Of a stretch of 64,000 nucleotides of DNA, positions 50,767 to 59,485 are shown piece by piece. The translations under genes and the position numbers were made by a program. The stretch comes from Verrucomicrobiota bacterium. Its GTDB lineage: Bacteria; Verrucomicrobiota; Verrucomicrobiia; Limisphaerales; UBA1319. The notes below the pieces were generated by a model that was given only the letters and a program-made list of their open reading frames with translations, had not been told where the DNA came from and did not search any database. Every line of letters begins with the position of its first letter. Within the stretch, counting starts at the first letter, position 1. The stretch lies in NCBI GenBank assembly GCA_022711435.1, contig JAKLFB010000007.1:62001-126000 (forward strand). The letters are read 5' to 3'.

Positions 50767-52589
50767 ACGCCCTCTTTTGGCGCCGGCGGCCGCAGCGAAA
50801 CCGGCACGGTGAGTCTCACGACGGCCCCGCGCCCCGGCTCGGCCCGGATATCCAGGCTTCCGTGGACCAGCCGGGCGCGCTCCTCCATGCTCAGCAGCCC
50901 GAGGCGGCGGGCGCGCCTGGCCTGAACCGGGTCGAAGCCGCGGCCATTGTCTGAGACCGTCAAGCGCAGGTGCTGATTGGTCATCCGAAGCTCGGCGCGG
51001 GCCTCGGTGGCATGGCTGTGGCGAACCGTGTTGCCCAGCGCCTCCTGCAGCACTCGATAGACGCAGAGGACGACCTCTGCGGGCAATTCATGGTTGATGT
51101 CGTCGTGGGCAAATCCGATGCGCAATCCCGACTGCGCGGACAGCTCGCTGCAAAAGGTGCGCGCGGCGGTCACCAGGCCCAGCTGATCCAGCTTCGCAGG
51201 ATGGAGCTGGCTCGATAGCTTGTGAACTTCCGAGGAGAGGTCCCTGACCTGCCCGGCCATCGTCTCGAGCTTGGCAGCGATTTCGGACGGGCTTTCCGTG
51301 CGAGCAGCGAGGTCGAGCTCCAGGGAGAGCAGAGCCAGACGCTGGTTCGTGTCGTCATGCAGATCGCGGGCGATACGCCGCCGCTCTTCCTCCTGGGCGG
51401 TGATGAGCCGGCCGCTGACCTCGCACGCCGACGTTTCCGCCCGCCGGCGCCAGACGCGCTGCAGCACCAATCCGGCGATCGTGGCCCCCTGCGCCGCCAT
51501 GATCGCCACGACGGCCAGGATCCGCCAGCGATACCGCTCCCAGAGCGACGGCTGCCGGAACCGGATCACGCTTCCCGGCGGCAACTGGCTCTCGCGGATT
51601 CTCCAGCGGTGCAGCAAGCGCCAGTCAAACGTGGGCGGACCCACGCCGGCCACCGGCGGCGATATCGTCGCGGGCGGCTCGCCCTGCAGGATGCGCGCCG
51701 CGACCCGGCCCGTTGCCCGGCCCAGCGCGCTGCTCGAAAACAGCCTGCCGCCGATGATCCCGTGGCCGAGCTGTTCCTCGCAGACTCCGAACACCGGCGC
51801 GTTGGCCGCGGCGCAGAGGCGGCTCAGCGCCTCCGGCTCCATGTGGGGAACGCCGGCCGCATCGATGGCCAGGAACCCGTATCCGATGGCGGATCGGGGC
51901 GGGAGCGCCGAACCCCGGCGGCACATCTCATCGAACGGCAGTTTATTGAGCCACGTGAACCGGATCCGGTTGGTGAACGGCGCCCATTCCTTCCGGCATT
52001 GGGCGACCCAGAACCGTTCCAGGGGCGAGTCGCCAAAGACGACCGCAACGTTTGTGGTCAGCGGCAGCACCTGCAAAATGATGTCGACAAGCGCGGCCAG
52101 ATCGATGTCGAAACCCACGACCACATCGTTCGCAGCGGGCGGGAGCGTCTGCACCAGGCGCCGATCGAGGCCGGCCATGACCGACGGTGTGGATGGGGCC
52201 AGGTGCTGGCGGTGTTCTCCCCAAAACCGGGCTGCCTGCCCGCCGATCGGGACCACCAGGTCCGGCCCTCGAGGCTGACAAAGAGCCTGCAAGTAATGGG
52301 CGAAGGCTGCCTCGACCGCTTCAGCCCCCCAGCGCGCGGCCTCGACCGAAACCTCGTGGATTTCAACCGGTGCGGCCAGCTGTCGAGCCAGCTCCGACTT
52401 GAGCGCCGGCGCGCTGTAGCTCCAGGGGGCGAAATCGCGCCCGAACGAATCCAGGATGAGCACCTGTTTCGGCTCGCCGGCTGTGGCCGTCGCTACGGCC
52501 GCCAGGGAGCACGCGATTCCAGCAGCCCGCGCTGCCAGCCGGGCGCATCGTGATCTACACCCTTTGACGCATCGTGCGCGTGCTCTCAT
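50763..52589 (-). CDS. Sensor histidine kinase with ABC-substrate-binding-like periplasmic domain
   Basis: A 608-aa fusion. An N-terminal signal/anchor is followed by an extracytoplasmic domain of about 300 residues resembling ABC-type periplasmic binding proteins ('KQVLILDSFGRDFAPWSYSAP', 'PDLVVPIGGQAARFW', 'VPHMEPEALSRLCAAANAPVFGVCEEQLGHGIIGG'). A transmembrane helix ('WRILAVVAIMAAQGATIAGLVL') follows. The HisKA_3 dimerisation domain with the phospho-His is in 'RRRIARDLHDDTNQRLALL'. The HATPase domain is 'VLQEALGNTVRHSHA' and 'VSDNGRGFD'. It presumably senses a small solute outside the membrane and signals to the NarL-type regulator. Confidence 0.92.
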   Translation of the reverse strand: MRARARCVKGCRSRCARLAARAAGIACSLAAVATATAGEPKQVLILDSFGRDFAPWSYSAPALKSELARQLAAPVEIHEVSVEAARWGAEAVEAAFAHYLQALCQPRGPDLVVPIGGQAARFWGEHRQHLAPSTPSVMAGLDRRLVQTLPPAANDVVVGFDIDLAALVDIILQVLPLTTNVAVVFGDSPLERFWVAQCRKEWAPFTNRIRFTWLNKLPFDEMCRRGSALPPRSAIGYGFLAIDAAGVPHMEPEALSRLCAAANAPVFGVCEEQLGHGIIGGRLFSSSALGRATGRVAARILQGEPPATISPPVAGVGPPTFDWRLLHRWRIRESQLPPGSVIRFRQPSLWERYRWRILAVVAIMAAQGATIAGLVLQRVWRRRAETSACEVSGRLITAQEEERRRIARDLHDDTNQRLALLSLELDLAARTESPSEIAAKLETMAGQVRDLSSEVHKLSSQLHPAKLDQLGLVTAARTFCSELSAQSGLRIGFAHDDINHELPAEVVLCVYRVLQEALGNTVRHSHATEARAELRMTNQHLRLTVSDNGRGFDPVQARRARRLGLLSMEERARLVHGSLDIRAEPGRGAVVRLTVPVSLRPPAPKEGV

Positions 52590-52740
52590 CGGCGCGCGAT
52601 CATTTGCAGTCCCGCGTGCGCTTGGCCGAGCTCCGGATTCCCGCAGCAGCCACTCGGCCTCTGCCAGCCCAGAGCTTCACGCCGGTGGGGATCCGTCTTC
52701 TCGCTCGCCATTGAATGCCTTGCGTCGGGAGAGTGCCGTT

Positions 52741-53325
52741 TCAAGCTTTGAACCGCGCGACTATACCCAAACGAAGCGAAAAGATCGAGCAAATTATCCA
52801 GCCAGCCTCATGGCCGTTGCTGGATCGCAGGACGCTCTGAAAGGCGGCGGGCGAGGCGCTCCTCCGCCCGGACACGCGCAGCTCGAGCTCTTCTCCCTGA
52901 ACTTCGCCTGTCCTTCCTCGCTGGGGTGCTTTCTCCGCCAGAGCCAGGTAGCGCAGCGTGTGCGTGCGGTTACTCGAAGAGATCAGCGGCCACCGGTAGG
53001 CCAAGAGCCGCGCGCGCTGCGGGCTGGATAGCATCACTCCGTAGAGATCGCGGACAAACGCGGCCCAATCCGCCGCCCGCGGAGACGGGCCCCTCGGGGA
53101 CGGCGCCGCAGGGCCAGACGCCGTCGAGCGCAGGTCCTTTGCAGCAGGGCCGGACACGTGCCCCGGCAGTTTGTCGGGGACAGTGTAGCCGAGCAGCGCC
53201 ATCTCGTACGGCTCGCGATTGGGGCGGATGCGGACGATGATCCCCTTGTCCAGAACCCAAAAACCGGTCGTGTGACCAGCACGCTTCTTGAACCAGGTGT
53301 CGGCGGACGCCTCTCCTCGCTCCAT
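52741..53325 (-). CDS. Hypothetical protein, weakly supported
   Basis: A 194-aa open frame between the kinase and the glycosidase. The first 115 residues ('GHTTGFWVLDKGIIVRIRPNREPYEMALLGYTVPDKLPGH', 'ADWAAFVRDLYGVMLSSPQRARLLAYRW') read like protein, while the last 60 do not. I recognise no family, and the ribosome-binding site is not convincing. It could be a decayed gene; the region otherwise holds nothing recognisable. Confidence 0.35.
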   Translation of the reverse strand: MERGEASADTWFKKRAGHTTGFWVLDKGIIVRIRPNREPYEMALLGYTVPDKLPGHVSGPAAKDLRSTASGPAAPSPRGPSPRAADWAAFVRDLYGVMLSSPQRARLLAYRWPLISSSNRTHTLRYLALAEKAPQRGRTGEVQGEELELRVSGRRSASPAAFQSVLRSSNGHEAGWIICSIFSLRLGIVARFKA

Positions 53326-53331
53326 CGCTTT

Positions 53332-55806
53332 TCAAGGAATCTCAGGGTTCACGAGCCGGAAATAGACGCTCGGGGTGGCCGGATCGAATGGAACACTCCA
53401 TCGGTCCGTCGATTCGGTTCCGGGAAGAGTGATCCAGTTTGTGCCCAGGGAATTGGTTTGGACCTGAAGCCAGCAGCCGACATGGGTCGATGGCCAGGAA
53501 AGGGTGAATGTGTCGCCCGCCAAAACGCCGGTGATGTTCGTCGGATACGCCTTCGAGATGGGGATCGTCAGGACGGCAAACGCGCTGGCCCCAGCCAGAT
53601 CGGTTGCGCGCACGGTGAAAAGGTTGGCCCCAAGGTCGCGGCTCCCGGGCGTTCCCCCGATCCCGCCGCTTGCGTCCACGTTGAGCCAGGCGGGACCGCT
53701 GGCTTTGCTGTAGACCAATGGATCCGAGGGGGTCGTGTCGGTGGCGGCCCCGGCGATGCTGTCCCGATATGTCATACCGGCCAGGGCGCTCGGGCGGACG
53801 ATGACATTCGTGGCGAACTGGGGCGGAAGATTCGTCGCCAGCCTCGCGACCTGGGGCTGCGTCAGCGCATAATCCATGATGTGCACTTCATCGAGCCGGC
53901 CCTTGAACAGCGGATCGGCCGCAAACTGGCTCTTCCCGAGATAGTTGAGGCGGGGACGAAAGCTCGAAGGAGCAATGCTGAAGCTGCCGGATGAAGCCGC
54001 GAGGGCCCCATCGACGTAGATCCGCGCGGTGTTGCCGCCCAGCGTGAGGGCGATGTGGCGCCACTGGCCCGCGGGCAGGCCCGCGGACTCGGCCATTTGC
54101 TCGCTGCCGCCGTTGCGGATGGCGAAGCGCAGGGTTCCGCTGCCCGACTGCGGAGTGAGGAACAAGTAGTGAGACGTGTCGTTGCCGAAGTCGAAGATGC
54201 GCTGCCAATTGCCTCCGCCGTCCCAATACACCCAGGCGGCGAAGGTGAACGCAGCGCTCTGGGCAATATTGGGAGGGAGCTGAAGGAAGCTGTGGACGCC
54301 GTCCAGCTCGATCGCCAGGCCGGTGCGGCCCGTCGAGTATGCAGGCAGCCTAATCGGCATTGCGTTGTTGCCAAAGCCGGAACGATCGAGGGCGCTGTTT
54401 TCGAACGGGAATTGCGCGATGCCCCGGCTTGCGTTGTCGGGCAGGGTTTGGACATGGGCGATCGGCGAGACTTGGTCGCGGTACGCGACGCCGGCGCCGG
54501 TCAACGAGCCGTCATCCCACTGCACGCGACGGACGTCCTCGACCCAATTGTAGATGGCGTAGCGCTCGACAAATGGGGTTTGGTCGAGCATCTGGATCAT
54601 TTGGGCGACCGCGGCCTGCTGTTGGGCGAACGTGGGATCGGCGCAGCCGGTCCAATTGGCGCCGTTGTTCCACTCGGTCACCCAGAGCGGGCGTTGGACC
54701 CGGTCATGGATGCTTTTGAGGAAGCTGTAGAACTGGGTTGCAGCGCCGTCCGGATTCGCCGGATCGGAATAGCATCGGTAATAATGGACGGGAACGAAAT
54801 CGACCCGCAATCCGGCGGCGTCGGCCCGGTCGATGAACGAGTAAAGCCAGCTCGATCCGCCGTCGGTCACCGCCGGCGCGCCCACCCGCAGGCCGGTCCC
54901 CAGCAAGTCCGGCCACGCGTCGATCGCGTCGCCGACGCTCATGTCCGCCTGGTCCGGATGATCCGGCTCGTTGTAGCCCAAGAGGTGGTTGATGCCCCGG
55001 GCTCGCCAGTCCTGATTCAGACCCGGCCACCACCGGCTTTGACGAATCGCGACATACTCGACATCTCTCGATGAATTCTGATTGAGGTTCCAGTTATAGA
55101 ACCAGCCAACGTTCAAGTTTTGCCAGATGTTGCCCGCGATCCCCTTCTTGCTCACCCAACGCCACGGGAAGATCCGCACAAAACGGATTCGGTCGTCGAG
55201 GGATGGCGGCAGCAGGCTGACCTCCAGATCGGCTTCCTGCGCCACGTAGCACTGGCTGGCGCCAGCCCCGTTTTCGTTTTCGGCCATAGTCGCCATGTAT
55301 CCGCGCATCAGCTTGAACGAGCTGATCGTGCCGCTCATCGGCCCCAGCACGGCCCCGGCGTAAGCCGTGTATTGGCTCAGCGGCATCGATGCCCCCGTGA
55401 AATGCGGCCCCGCAAACACCTGGAGCGGTCGCAGGCTGGCCGGATGCGGAATCATCGCCGAGCCCATCCCGTATGGAACGACACGGATGTTGTTGTCGGC
55501 GCTGGCGGCCGCGCCGCTCACGCGAATCTGGCTCAGGTAGCTGGACGCCGCCGCCGACGGTTTGATGTTGGGCAGGAGCAGCCAGGCATCGACGGAATTG
55601 AGCTGCACGACGCATCCCGAAAGAGCCGCAGACGCCGCGGTGAGCCGAAGCTCGGCACGGCCTGTCATCGTGACCGTCGTGTGGGCCAGGGCACTGTAAG
55701 TGTGAACGCCGTTGCTGATCACCAGTGCCGGGGACGCCGCGGCCCCGGAGCTGCACTGGAAGGCAGCCAGGCTAACCAGGAACGCCAATCTGAATGCGAA
55801 CAACAC
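53332..55806 (-). CDS. Secreted glycosidase of the Asl1/GH128-like type with LamG and Ig-like domains
   Basis: An 824-aa protein with a signal peptide. A middle domain contains 'GIAGNIWQNLNVGWFYNWNLN', 'INHLLGYNEPDHPDQADMSV' (the NEPD acid) and 'PLWVTEWNNGANWTG' (TEWN), the pattern of Glyco_hydro_cc/Asl1-like (GH128-type) beta-glucanases. A LamG/concanavalin-like domain follows ('IELDGVHSFLQLPPNIA', 'FTFAAWVYWDGG', 'RIYVDGALAASSG'). Then come an Ig-like He_PIG segment ('YSKASGPAWLNVDASGGIGGTPG') and a C-terminal beta domain ending in FRLVNPEIP. Likely an extracellular beta-1,3-glucan-acting enzyme. Confidence 0.85.
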   Translation of the reverse strand: MLFAFRLAFLVSLAAFQCSSGAAASPALVISNGVHTYSALAHTTVTMTGRAELRLTAASAALSGCVVQLNSVDAWLLLPNIKPSAAASSYLSQIRVSGAAASADNNIRVVPYGMGSAMIPHPASLRPLQVFAGPHFTGASMPLSQYTAYAGAVLGPMSGTISSFKLMRGYMATMAENENGAGASQCYVAQEADLEVSLLPPSLDDRIRFVRIFPWRWVSKKGIAGNIWQNLNVGWFYNWNLNQNSSRDVEYVAIRQSRWWPGLNQDWRARGINHLLGYNEPDHPDQADMSVGDAIDAWPDLLGTGLRVGAPAVTDGGSSWLYSFIDRADAAGLRVDFVPVHYYRCYSDPANPDGAATQFYSFLKSIHDRVQRPLWVTEWNNGANWTGCADPTFAQQQAAVAQMIQMLDQTPFVERYAIYNWVEDVRRVQWDDGSLTGAGVAYRDQVSPIAHVQTLPDNASRGIAQFPFENSALDRSGFGNNAMPIRLPAYSTGRTGLAIELDGVHSFLQLPPNIAQSAAFTFAAWVYWDGGGNWQRIFDFGNDTSHYLFLTPQSGSGTLRFAIRNGGSEQMAESAGLPAGQWRHIALTLGGNTARIYVDGALAASSGSFSIAPSSFRPRLNYLGKSQFAADPLFKGRLDEVHIMDYALTQPQVARLATNLPPQFATNVIVRPSALAGMTYRDSIAGAATDTTPSDPLVYSKASGPAWLNVDASGGIGGTPGSRDLGANLFTVRATDLAGASAFAVLTIPISKAYPTNITGVLAGDTFTLSWPSTHVGCWLQVQTNSLGTNWITLPGTESTDRWSVPFDPATPSVYFRLVNPEIP

Positions 55807-55960
55807 CGGGCGCCTTGGTTAACACCACCCGCCCTGCATGCCAAGTTTGGAGTTCTGCGCCCAACGCGCCCACGCACACGCAACCGCGAGCACGCCTGCG
55901 CGCCCGGTTGCCGAGGCAGCCCGAACCGGCGATTCTCTGGGATCCGTTTGACCTTTTCGA

Positions 55961-56071
55961 TAATGAACCTGTCACTCTATACCCGAAGCCGAGTGGTTGG
56001 TCAGGCGCACAAGGCGTGTGCGCCGGCGGGGGCAGCGTTGCCTCCGAAACTATGAACCTGTCACCTTATAC
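55961..56071. repeat. Pair of 22-bp direct repeats upstream of the glycosidase
   Basis: TAATGAACCTGTCACTCTAT at 55961 and CTATGAACCTGTCACCTTAT at 56050 share ATGAACCTGTCAC exactly, then differ in two bases before TATAC. They lie 155-265 bp upstream of the glycosidase start, in the same orientation. Could be operator sites or ends of a decayed element. Confidence 0.5.
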
Positions 56072-56139
56072 GGCCCCTCGTCCTGCGAAACCGGTCTGAG
56101 TCGCCGCCCAGACGGTGCGGCTCGGGAGCGGATAAACGA

Positions 56140-56178
56140 CGCCGGAGGCCGGCCGCACCTGGCGGCCGTCCTCCGGCG
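56140..56178 (-). terminator. Strong hairpin downstream of htrA
   Basis: CGCCGGAGG..GGCCGC and GCGGCC..CCTCCGGCG form a long GC-rich stem (56140-56156 with 56162-56178) with a very short loop, 46 bp after the htrA stop on the minus strand. A short CGTTTA tract follows. Likely a factor-independent-type terminator or transcript-stabilising hairpin. Confidence 0.65.
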
Positions 56179-56223
56179 CACTCACGCACTGATTACCGAT
56201 CACCAATCACTCAATCGCGATCT

Positions 56224-57723
56224 TCACTTCTGCTCGGGGCCTTCCACCACCATCACGAACCGGGTCATGCCTCGGTTCCATATCCGCAGGAGGATGCGCT
56301 CGCCCTTGACCTGCTTGCAGGCCTCCTCGAGCTCGCTGGCGGATCGGACCGGCTGGCGGTTGATCTCGAGGATGACATCCCCTTCGCGGATCCCGGCTCG
56401 GGCAGCCCCTGAATCGGGATCGACCTCGGTCACCACGGCGCCAGCGAGGTTCGCAGGCGCCCGCATTTGAGCGCGCTGCGCTGGGGTCAAATCGCTCGCC
56501 ACAACGCCCCGCAGGACATCCTGGGCCGGGCGGCCGTCCGATTGGGCGGTCTGCAGATCGGCTGGAATCTCCTCGAGCGTGAGTGAGACAGTCTTTTCCT
56601 TGCCCTGCCGGACCAGCTTGAGCGTGATCTGGGTTCCGGGAGCGGTCTGGCCGACCAGCAGACGGAGACGCACGCTATCGGACACGGGTTTGCCGTCGAT
56701 CTGGACAATGACGTCGCCGTTCTGGAGGCCGGCCTTGGCGGCGGGACTCTGCGGCATCACTTCCGTGACCAGCGCGCCCCCGCCCTCGCCAGCCTTGAAT
56801 TCGCTTGCCAGCTCGGGCGTGAGATCCTGAATGCCGACGCCCAGGAAGCCCCGAGCCACTTTGCCGTTCGTGATCAGGCTTTCCATGACCTGGCGAGCGA
56901 GGTTGATCGGGATGGCGAATCCGATGCCCTGGTTTCCGCCGCTGCGGCTGAGGATGGCCGTGTTAATGCCAATCAGCCGGCCTTCGAGGTCGACCAGGGC
57001 CCCGCCCGAGTTGCCGGGATTGATCGCCGCGTCCACCTGGATGAAGTCCTCGTAATCCTCGATGCCCATCCTGTTTCGGCCCAGGGCGCTGACGATTCCC
57101 AAGGTCACGGTCTGGCTCAGGCCGAACGGGTTGCCGATGGCCAGCGCCAAATCGCCGACCTCGACCTGATCGCTATCGCCCAGGACCAGATGCGGCAGGT
57201 TGTCGGCATCGATCTTGAGGACGGCGACATCCGTGCGCCCGTCCCGGCCCACGACCTTGGCGATGTACTCCTTCCCGTTCTGACCCAGCGCCACCTTGAC
57301 CTCATCCGCACCGTCCACCACATGATCGTTGGTCAGGATGTAGCCATCGGCAGTAACGATCACGCCGGAACCCAGGCTGCGGACCTGGCGGCTCGAGGGC
57401 CTCCGGCCCCATGGCATCGGATCCCCCGGATTCTCAAAAAAACGGCGGAACATTGGATCGTCGAAGAACCCGCGCGAACCCCACTGCGGCGCGGCAGGCA
57501 ATGTCTTGGTCGTGAACACGTTGACCACGGCCGACTTCGCCTTCTTCACCACGGGCGCGAAGCTGACCGAGGGTGTGAGCTGACGTTCCAAGGGCTGCGT
57601 GTCGACTTGGACCGACATCTTGGGCGGCTGGCGGTCGGCCTCCTTGTCCCGGCTGGCTGCCCAGGTAATCGCTGCGACGGATAAGACCGTCGCCCATATC
57701 ATCCACCATTTCGTTCTGTTCAT
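56224..57723 (-). CDS. Periplasmic serine protease HtrA/DegP family
   Basis: A 499-aa envelope quality-control protease. The ATG at 57723 has a GGAG Shine-Dalgarno; an in-frame ATG at 57741 lies upstream of it. Membrane anchor (about 6-22), then the trypsin-like domain with H134 ('LTNDHVVDG'), D165 ('GRTDVAVLKI') and S239 ('NPGNSGGALV'). Two PDZ domains follow ('GFLGVGIQDLTPELA...GDVIVQIDGKPV' and 'GAVVTEVDPDSGAARAGIREGDVILEINRQPV'). Length and layout match DegP/DegQ. Confidence 0.95.
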   Translation of the reverse strand: MNRTKWWMIWATVLSVAAITWAASRDKEADRQPPKMSVQVDTQPLERQLTPSVSFAPVVKKAKSAVVNVFTTKTLPAAPQWGSRGFFDDPMFRRFFENPGDPMPWGRRPSSRQVRSLGSGVIVTADGYILTNDHVVDGADEVKVALGQNGKEYIAKVVGRDGRTDVAVLKIDADNLPHLVLGDSDQVEVGDLALAIGNPFGLSQTVTLGIVSALGRNRMGIEDYEDFIQVDAAINPGNSGGALVDLEGRLIGINTAILSRSGGNQGIGFAIPINLARQVMESLITNGKVARGFLGVGIQDLTPELASEFKAGEGGGALVTEVMPQSPAAKAGLQNGDVIVQIDGKPVSDSVRLRLLVGQTAPGTQITLKLVRQGKEKTVSLTLEEIPADLQTAQSDGRPAQDVLRGVVASDLTPAQRAQMRAPANLAGAVVTEVDPDSGAARAGIREGDVILEINRQPVRSASELEEACKQVKGERILLRIWNRGMTRFVMVVEGPEQK

Positions 57724-57865
57724 ACGAGGCTCCAGTTGCACGTTTTAGGTTTCGATCGCACGGGCCAGCTCAGCCGGTCGAGGGAGCCGGCCCTTCTGAA
57801 TACATGGACGGCGCCCGCCTTGCGGCAACCTTGCGCGAGCATTACAAATTTGTAAGGGAAGACGA

Positions 57866-59068
57866 TCAGCCGAAGACCGCGCGGATGAACTGGTCGCCGT
57901 GGAGCAGGCCGAAGGCGCCGGCCGCGCAGCTGGCCTCGTCAAAGGCGCTCACCGCATCCGGCGCCCTCCGCGGATCCCGGATCGCGAACGGCACGGGGTC
58001 GCGAACGTGAATGCGCTTCTCGACCGGAGTCGGATGATCGGGCAGCACGGCGACCACGGCTTCCCATCCGCGCCTATCGAGCCCGGACAAAATCGGTCCG
58101 ACCAGCCGGGCATCCAGGTCCTCGATGGTTCGGATCTTGAGATCGAGGTTGCCGTCGTGGCCGGCTTCATCGGGGGCCTCGACATGCACGTAGCAGAAAT
58201 CGTGGCGCTCGAGGGCCGCCAGGCAGGCATCCGCTTTCCCCTCGTAATTCGTGTCCCAGAATCCTGTCGCGCCCGGCACCCGGATCGGCTCCAGACCCGC
58301 ATACACGCCGATGCCCCGAATCAGGTCCACCGCCGAGATCACTGCGCCCGATACGGCGAACCGCTCGGCAAAAGTCCACATCCGCGGCCGGCGGCCCGGG
58401 GACCAAAGCCAGATCGAGTTGCCCGGATCCTTCCCCGCCTGCCGCCGCTGCCGGTTCACCGGATGCTCCGCCAGGATCGACCAGGACCGCCTCGTCAGAT
58501 CGTTCAGCAATCGCGCCGTCGCCTCAGCCTCCGGCGCACGGGGCCGAATCAGCAGATCCTCGGCCTTCTCTCCCGGATGATCGTGCGGAGGCGCGCACTC
58601 GAGGCGCGGATCCAGACCCCGCGCCACCAGCAGATGACGGTAGCTGACCCCTGTGTAGAATCGCAGCCCGGGCGCCCCAACCTCCGATTGCATGGCCTTC
58701 AGCAACGCGTCCGATTCCTCGGAGCTGATGTGCCCCGCCGAGTGATTCTTGATGCACCCGTTGTCGAGGCAGATCAGGTTGCATCGCATCGCCATCTCCC
58801 CATCCTCGATCGCGACGCCCATGCTCGCCGCCTCGAGCACGCCCCGGCCTTCGAGCACCTGGCGCGGATCATACCCCAGCACCGCCAGGTTCGCCGTCTC
58901 GCTCCCCGTTGGCATGTCGTCCTCGATGGTCCGCAGCCGCCCGCAGCAACCCTCCCGCGCCAGCCGATCCATATTCGGCTTGCGGGCCGCCTGGAGCGGC
59001 GTTCGCCCCCCCAGGCGAGCCACCGGATCGTCCGACATCCCGTCGCCCAAAATGATGATGTGCTTCAT
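57866..59068 (-). CDS. apgM: Cofactor-independent phosphoglycerate mutase (ApgM type)
   Basis: A 400-aa alkaline-phosphatase-superfamily glycolytic enzyme. Starts at the ATG at 59068 ('MKHIIILGDGMSDDPVARLGG', D9 metal ligand). 'DDMPTGSETANLAVLGYDP' contains the phospho-accepting Ser (S56). 'NLICLDNGCIKNHSAGHISSEE' and the C-terminal 'DFCYVHVEAPDEAGHDGNLDLKI' (metal His and Asp) are diagnostic of the archaeal-type ApgM. It converts 3- to 2-phosphoglycerate. Confidence 0.93.
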   Translation of the reverse strand: MKHIIILGDGMSDDPVARLGGRTPLQAARKPNMDRLAREGCCGRLRTIEDDMPTGSETANLAVLGYDPRQVLEGRGVLEAASMGVAIEDGEMAMRCNLICLDNGCIKNHSAGHISSEESDALLKAMQSEVGAPGLRFYTGVSYRHLLVARGLDPRLECAPPHDHPGEKAEDLLIRPRAPEAEATARLLNDLTRRSWSILAEHPVNRQRRQAGKDPGNSIWLWSPGRRPRMWTFAERFAVSGAVISAVDLIRGIGVYAGLEPIRVPGATGFWDTNYEGKADACLAALERHDFCYVHVEAPDEAGHDGNLDLKIRTIEDLDARLVGPILSGLDRRGWEAVVAVLPDHPTPVEKRIHVRDPVPFAIRDPRRAPDAVSAFDEASCAAGAFGLLHGDQFIRAVFG

Positions 59069-59223
59069 ATCACCCGCAGATTCCCGCCCGCCGGTTCGAC
59101 CCTCGAATCCGCCGCGACAGGACCCGAAAACCCTAATCGAGCATCCCCGCTCTGGCAACCCCTCCCCACAGCATTGTCCGCAATACAAACATTGCCGCCC
59201 TGCCATTCGGCTTCCGGCTTGCA

Positions 59224-59303
59224 GGTAGGGCGTGCGCTCCGTCGTGCGCCGACCTGTCAGCTTATGGCCGTCAAGGCGGCGTCCACGGAGTGCCCGCCCT
59301 ACC
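59224..59303. repeat. 80-bp palindromic repeat
   Basis: GGTAGGGCGTGCGCTCCGT (59224-59242) is the inverted counterpart of ACGGAGTGCCCGCCCTACC (59285-59303), matching at 17 of 19 positions. The interior is partly self-complementary too (GCGCCG with GGCGGC). It is a fourth palindromic family in this window, distinct from the RAYT-type repeats, the hsdS palindromes and the 273-bp element. Confidence 0.7.
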
Positions 59304-59314
59304 CCCTGTGCTCA

Positions 59315-59329
59315 GGGTCTGTGCAAAAA
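59315..59329. repeat. Solo terminal repeat of the 273-bp element family
   Basis: GGGTCTGTGCAAAAA, preceded by TCA, is identical to the outermost 15 bp of the complete elements. The following bases diverge, so only the terminus remains or a different element shares this end. Confidence 0.55.
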
Positions 59330-59439
59330 CCAATCACTTGCACGCTGCCGATCGAACATAAGAACCGCAATACGCGCAGGGCTCAAGAGCAGGTTTTTTC
59401 GCCTTGGCCTTCTTAAAAACATAAACAAACAGTAAATAA

Positions 59440-59485
59440 CAATAATATACTTGCATATTTCCCGCCGTTTTTGTACTTTTGTCTC
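59440..59485 (+). promoter_or_regulatory. AT-rich promoter-like leader
   Basis: Within an unusually AT-rich tract, TTG at 59451 and TACTTTTG at 59474 are separated by 20 bp. That arrangement matches the -33 TTG / -7 TAnnTTTG pattern known from Bacteroidetes. The -7 box would lie only a few bases before the ATG at 59486, implying a very short leader or start at the second ATG (59492). Suggestive only. Confidence 0.3.

Larger units (their letters stand above)
55807..56223. other. Intergenic region with a direct repeat and a hairpin
   Basis: 417 bp between the glycosidase start and the htrA stop. It contains a pair of near-identical 22-bp direct repeats (55961-55982 and 56050-56071, core ATGAACCTGTCAC followed by pyrimidines and TATAC) spaced 89 bp apart. 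A strong hairpin at 56140-56178 lies close to the htrA end. No gene recognised. Confidence 0.55.
59069..59485. other. Intergenic region with palindromic repeat, solo element end and AT-rich leader
   Basis: 417 bp between divergent apgM and the membrane-protein gene. From left to right it holds an 80-bp palindromic repeat (59224-59303), a solo 15-bp end of the 273-bp element family (59315-59329), and a markedly AT-rich tract (about 59410-59485) just before the membrane-protein start. No gene recognised. Confidence 0.6.

Noticed and set aside
55961..56071. Possible two-repeat CRISPR remnant
   Set aside because: Only two imperfect copies with an 89-bp spacer, no palindromic character and no cas gene nearby.
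57773..57791. Short GCCGG/CCGGC inverted repeat after apgM as terminator
   Set aside because: Five-base stem with a nine-base loop and no T-tract; expected by chance in GC-rich DNA.
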